Origin: Palsa-1233 sp031367105
GTDB lineage: Bacteria; Gemmatimonadota; Gemmatimonadetes; Gemmatimonadales; GWC2-71-9
Direction: 5' to 3'
Length of the DNA: 10,940 nucleotides
Assembly (NCBI GenBank): GCA_031367105.1
Contig: JANLPG010000107.1
Coordinates: forward strand, 1 to 10,940
The notes beneath the pieces are model-generated. The model did not search any database, was not told the DNA's origin, and saw only the letters and a list, made by a program, of their open reading frames with translations. This document shows positions 7,273-10,940 of this stretch, piece by piece; the first letter of the stretch is position 1; every line of letters begins with the position of its first letter. The position numbers and the translations under genes were made by a program.

Positions 7273-10200
7273 ATGCCGATCCACGGTCCTAACCAGCGTT
7301 TCGCGGCCCTGCTGGCCGTTCTGGCCGCGCTTACCGCCCAGCCTCTCGCCGCCCAAAGCCTGACGGCAGGCGGCCTGATCGCGACTATTTCTGACGATCG
7401 CGGCGCTCCCTTGAAGGGGGTGACGGTCACCATCGAGCACGCCGGCACCGCGTTCCGCATTCTGGAGACGGATCGTGCGGGGCAGGTCGTGGTCCACGCG
7501 ATCCCGATCGGGAGCTACCACGTCCTCGCCGAGCAGCTCGGCTTCCAACCGGTCCGGGCGCTTGGCGCTTCGGTCGTGTCGGGTGCCGTGACCTCGCTCC
7601 GGATCCGCCTGGTCCGTCGCCCCCCCCCGATCAACAGCGTCGTGGAGCAACCGGCTGAGGCCAGGATCGCGGCGAGTACCACCGGCGAGACACTCGACTC
7701 GCACGATCTCTCCCGCTTCGATCGGCGACGGGATGTGACCGATGCCTCGCGGGCGCTCTCGAGCGTCGACGCCCCTCGCGATGGGCGCGACGGCTTCGTC
7801 GCCAGCGCCGGCGGACTTCGTCCCGGCTATTCCCGCCTGATGGTCGACGGGGTGGAGGAAACCCTGCTCCGCCATCCGGGTCTGCCGGGTGATGCCGCCT
7901 CGGCGCCACTCTGGTCGCGCGATGGGACGGCGCAGGCACTGATCTCATTCCTCCCGCAGGATGCGGAGTTTCGGCCGGCATCCGGCACGCTCCTCAGCAC
8001 GACCTCCGAGCGAGGGAGCAACGGCTTCCGCTTCCGCCCCTACGCCGCCTTCAGTGGCGCCAAACTCGGTGGCGCCCACGCCGACAATCCCGGCGATTCT
8101 TCGGCGACGTCGCTCGAGGCGGGTGTCTCGCTTGGTGGACCGATCAAGGGCGACACCGTCACCTGGTTCCTCCGTGCCGACTATCGCCAGCTGGAACAGC
8201 CCAGCGCCGATCCGTTCGTGGTCCGGTCGATCAACCCCACGTCCGGCATTCTTGCCGCGGCGCAGGGCCTCGGTGGTCGCGACGTCTCTCCCTGGTTGGC
8301 GCCGACGGTTCGGAGCTGGAAGGGTGGCAGCGCCGTCGGACGCATCGACTGGCAGCTCGGCAAGCGGAGCGATCTGAGCGTACGCGCTGGTGCGGCATCG
8401 TGGAACGAGGATAACCCTCAGGCGGGCACCGAGCCGGTGAACGGCGCCGGTGCACGCCTCGAGGCGCGTGACCTCTCCACCTCCGTTGCGCTCTCGGTGA
8501 GTGGTGATAGCTGGCTCAGCGAATCACGCATCGGCATCCGCACCGCGAAGCGCGACTGGCTCGGCGCGGCCCTCCCCTTCAGCGGGCTGGTTGGCGAGGG
8601 CTTCGCGCTCGGAGGTGCGGGGACCCTCCCCGGACTCTTCAAGGAGACGGCCCTCGAGGTGAACGAAGCCGTCTCGGTCGCGAGCGGATCGCACACCTTC
8701 AAGATCGGCGGGAACGTTCAGCGCCGCAGCGTGACGTACGACTGGATGCCGGGAAGCGCCGGCCGGTACGACTTCGGCAGCGCAAGCGAGTTTGCGGCGG
8801 GCCGCGGGTCGTATTATCAGGCAGTGCGCGCTGGCGCGGCGCCCGACATCAAGCTCACGACCCTGTCGTTCTTTCTCGAGGATACCTGGCGTGCCACCTC
8901 GGCGCTGTCCCTCTTCGCCGGGGTGCAGTTCCAGAAGTCAGCGCTTCCGACCGACGTCATCGGTGTGAGCACGATCTGGCGCGACGCCTCGGGGGTAAAC
9001 AATCGGTTGGTTCCGGCGCGGCAGAAGCGCTTCGCGCCGCGCGGGGGAGTCACCTATGCGCTCGGCAGCGCCGGCCGGACGCTTCTGCGGGGTGAGGCGG
9101 CTCTCCTCCCCGGTCAGCACGACCTCGCATCGTTTGCCGAGGTCGTGCAGTACGACGGCGATGTGAGCGTGCGACGCCTCACCGGAGCACTGCGCTGGCC
9201 GCGCACCGGAGAGGCCAGCACGGCGCCGTTCGTGGGGCCATCGATCACTTTTTACGGCAACAACGTGCGGGCACCCCGGACGATCAAGGGCGAGCTCGGG
9301 CTGTCCCACGACCTGGGGCACGGCACCTCGTTCGCTGTGACCGGCGGCTATGGCCATACCGATTATCTGTTGCGCCGCGAGGATGTCAACCGCTCCGTGG
9401 CGCCGCTCTCCACCGGCAACGACGGTCGCTCCATCTGGGGCTCGCTCGAACAATACGGTGCGCTACTGACGCCGGGCGTTGGCTCCAACCATCGCTTCCG
9501 TGAAGTCGATTTCGCCTACGGCCTCAGCTCCACCGGCTACAGCGACTACTACTCCGCGACCGTCAATGTCGATCGCCGGGTACTGCGCGGGCTGCAACTG
9601 CGCGCGTCGTACACATACTCGAAGACAACAGACAATGTCGTCGGGCAGTTGAGCGCCGATCCCGCCGATCGACTCTCGCCTTTTGCCGATGGACGGGGAG
9701 CCGCCGATTGGGACAGCGGTCGTTCCGACCTCGACATCCCGCACCGGATCGCGGCCACCGCAGAATACCGCACGGCTGGGAGCAATCCGATCACCGTTGC
9801 TGCGCGCTATCGCTTCCGGTCGGGGTTGCCGTTCACACCCGGCTTCCAGCGGGGCGTCGATGCCAATGGTGACGGTTCGTCCGGCAACGATCCAGCATTC
9901 CTCGCGAACACCATCAGCGGGATGAGCGAACTGCTCGGCCGCGAGAGTTGCCTCACTGGTCAGGCAGGGACCTTCGCGAAGCGAAACAGCTGCCGCGAGA
10001 AGGGAGTCCACGCCCTCGACCTCCGCGGAGAGGTCGGGCTTCCGGTGGGTGGCGCGCGGCACGTGGCGCTGACGCTGGACGCATTCAACGTGGTGGGGAG
10101 CGAGACCGGCCTCGTCGACCACGCGGCGGTCCTGGTGAGTGCGGCCGGTGCCATCTCTGTCGATGCCGGCGGGCGCACGGTGCTCCCGCTGGTGGCCAAC

Positions 10201-10275
10201 ACCAATTTCGGAAAGCTGCTGGCGCGCCGCGGCGAGGGCCGCCTGCTCCGGATCGGCATCCGGGTGGAGAACTGA
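7273..10275 (+). CDS. TonB-dependent receptor, carboxypeptidase-regulatory/Oar-like
   Basis: A 1000-residue outer-membrane receptor. A signal peptide covers about 1-28 (hydrophobic FAALLAVLAALTA, cut after LAAQ). Residues about 30-115 form a carboxypeptidase-regulatory-like Ig-type domain (GAPLKGVTVTIEHAGTAFR, TDRAGQVVVHAIPIGSYHV). Plug-like sequence follows around 135-240, including a GYSRLMVDGVEE segment, then a long strand-rich barrel. Late motifs typical of Oar-like receptors are DWDSGRSDLDIPHRIAATAEY and the final NTNFGKLLARRGEGRLLRIGIRVEN region, although the last residue is Asn rather than the usual aromatic. It probably imports or binds a large substrate, which is unknown; no clear TonB box was seen. 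The ATG at 7273 has GGGAAGG just before it and gives a normal signal peptide; an in-frame ATG at 7237 would add 12 residues. A C9 tract interrupts the linker after the regulatory domain. Expression is likely from the sigma-54 site at 7191-7206. Confidence 0.9.
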   Translation: MPIHGPNQRFAALLAVLAALTAQPLAAQSLTAGGLIATISDDRGAPLKGVTVTIEHAGTAFRILETDRAGQVVVHAIPIGSYHVLAEQLGFQPVRALGASVVSGAVTSLRIRLVRRPPPINSVVEQPAEARIAASTTGETLDSHDLSRFDRRRDVTDASRALSSVDAPRDGRDGFVASAGGLRPGYSRLMVDGVEETLLRHPGLPGDAASAPLWSRDGTAQALISFLPQDAEFRPASGTLLSTTSERGSNGFRFRPYAAFSGAKLGGAHADNPGDSSATSLEAGVSLGGPIKGDTVTWFLRADYRQLEQPSADPFVVRSINPTSGILAAAQGLGGRDVSPWLAPTVRSWKGGSAVGRIDWQLGKRSDLSVRAGAASWNEDNPQAGTEPVNGAGARLEARDLSTSVALSVSGDSWLSESRIGIRTAKRDWLGAALPFSGLVGEGFALGGAGTLPGLFKETALEVNEAVSVASGSHTFKIGGNVQRRSVTYDWMPGSAGRYDFGSASEFAAGRGSYYQAVRAGAAPDIKLTTLSFFLEDTWRATSALSLFAGVQFQKSALPTDVIGVSTIWRDASGVNNRLVPARQKRFAPRGGVTYALGSAGRTLLRGEAALLPGQHDLASFAEVVQYDGDVSVRRLTGALRWPRTGEASTAPFVGPSITFYGNNVRAPRTIKGELGLSHDLGHGTSFAVTGGYGHTDYLLRREDVNRSVAPLSTGNDGRSIWGSLEQYGALLTPGVGSNHRFREVDFAYGLSSTGYSDYYSATVNVDRRVLRGLQLRASYTYSKTTDNVVGQLSADPADRLSPFADGRGAADWDSGRSDLDIPHRIAATAEYRTAGSNPITVAARYRFRSGLPFTPGFQRGVDANGDGSSGNDPAFLANTISGMSELLGRESCLTGQAGTFAKRNSCREKGVHALDLRGEVGLPVGGARHVALTLDAFNVVGSETGLVDHAAVLVSAAGAISVDAGGRTVLPLVANTNFGKLLARRGEGRLLRIGIRVEN
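7620..7628 (+). repeat. C9 homopolymer inside the receptor gene
   Basis: Nine consecutive C in the frame CGC CCC CCC CCG, encoding part of RRPPP (115-119) between the regulatory domain and the plug. The frame is intact as given. A one-base slip would destroy the frame before the plug and barrel, so it could be a phase-variation switch, or a place prone to sequencing error. Confidence 0.85.
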
Positions 10276-10940
10276 TGATGCGCATCCTTCGCGCTGCTGC
10301 CCTGCTGACGCTCGCACTCCTCGCCGCCTGCGACAACGCAGGGAAAGCACTTGTGCTCCCACCGCTGCCCTCGGGCGCCATTGGGGTGTTCCTCTACCTC
10401 GACCGCGACGGATCGCAATCGTACACCACTGGCGATACCGTATTCGCCGGGGCCCGGGTCGCGCTGCTCGCACCCGGCGGTGTCGACACCATCCGGATCG
10501 CTACCAGCAGTGCGCAGGGCGTCGCGACCTTCGACTCGGTACCAGTCGGCACCTACCGTGTGGCCGTCGATCGCCGTGCGCTCGGTGATTCGATCGCAAC
10601 CGTGCTGGGCGACAGCGGGACGGTCCGGATCCTCGGCCAAAGCGACTCACTGCTGTCGGCGCGCGCCGTTCGGCTCTCGTTCGCCGAAGTGAGTATCGCG
10701 CAGGCTCGGCTGTTGCCGGCGGGGCGGCGTGTCTTCATCCGCGGGCGGGTGCTCTCAGCGATGCAGTATTTCCGCGATTCCACCTCATTCATCAGGGATG
10801 GCACCGGTTATCTCCGGATCACCGGTTCGCGTCATCGCCCCGGTCGCACCGGGAACAACCTGGGCGATTCCGTGAGTGTCCTCGGCACCACGGGGACGCG
10901 TCAGGGTCAGCCCGTGCTGATCAACGGCTTGTTTGCCACA
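10275..10940 (+). CDS. Lipoprotein with SdrD-like and OB-fold-like parts, cut by window edge
   Basis: The frame is open to the window edge (222 residues seen). A lipoprotein signal peptide ends in the lipobox LLAAC with Cys19, followed by Asp. Residues about 33-101 look like a prealbumin or SdrD-B-like beta-sandwich (GAIGVFLYLDRDGSQSYTTG, then GVATFDSVPVGTYRVAVD), a type that binds or spaces surface domains. Residues 152 onward look like an OB-fold found in exported proteins (VFIRGRVLS, FIRDGTGYLRITG, GDSVSVLGT, GQPVLING). The overall function is not recognised. ATG at 10275 overlaps the receptor TGA (TGATG) and a second ATG follows directly at 10278; GGAG at 10266-10269 serves either. The overlap implies translational coupling with the receptor, so the lipoprotein is a probable partner of it at the outer membrane. 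Confidence 0.8.
   Translation, partial: MMRILRAAALLTLALLAACDNAGKALVLPPLPSGAIGVFLYLDRDGSQSYTTGDTVFAGARVALLAPGGVDTIRIATSSAQGVATFDSVPVGTYRVAVDRRALGDSIATVLGDSGTVRILGQSDSLLSARAVRLSFAEVSIAQARLLPAGRRVFIRGRVLSAMQYFRDSTSFIRDGTGYLRITGSRHRPGRTGNNLGDSVSVLGTTGTRQGQPVLINGLFAT

Noticed and set aside
9463..10473. Minus-strand open frame (336 codons) opposite the receptor end and lipoprotein start
   Set aside because: The composition is rich in R, G and A with no recognisable domain, and it is opposite two well-supported genes; taken as a codon-bias shadow.

Overview
The window looks like a chromosomal piece of a high-GC, Gram-negative (diderm) bacterium, most likely Gemmatimonadota. This assignment is an inference from gene content and codon style: a long TonB-dependent receptor of the carboxypeptidase-regulatory/Oar-like kind, a PEP-CTERM exported protein, an NtrY/NtrX-like sensor-regulator pair, Omp85-type barrels and GTG/TTG starts. 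No rRNA, tRNA, phage, IS or CRISPR sequence was seen.

Left half (positions 1-6059, all on the minus strand): one tightly packed operon, read from right to left. It holds a membrane histidine kinase (NtrY-like), a sigma-54-dependent response regulator (NtrC/NtrX family, complete GAFTGA), an outer-membrane barrel with a bactofilin-like beta-helix in front of it, a secreted DUF4390-like protein, and a sugar-transfer-associated ATP-grasp protein that runs off the left edge. The first three genes overlap by 4 bases each (ATGA). The remaining gaps are 8 and 21 bases.

Middle (6060-6340): a 281-base divergent regulatory region. It carries a perfect Shine-Dalgarno set for an unusual ATT start of the kinase, a moderate sigma-54 -24/-12 candidate facing the PEP-CTERM gene, and repeated GTTGC boxes that form a small hairpin.

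Right half (6341-10940, plus strand): a PEP-CTERM surface protein with six cysteines, closed by a strong intrinsic terminator. Seven bases after its T-run there is a near-consensus sigma-54 promoter, then a 1000-residue TonB-dependent receptor carrying a C9 tract, then a translationally coupled lipoprotein (TGATG overlap) that runs off the right edge.

Working picture (inference): the kinase/regulator pair senses an envelope cue and, through sigma-54, drives the neighbouring surface genes (receptor plus lipoprotein, and possibly the PEP-CTERM protein). The regulator's own operon supplies further envelope components. The juxtaposition resembles the PrsK/PrsR/RpoN control of PEP-CTERM proteins known from floc-forming betaproteobacteria, but no exosortase gene is inside this window.
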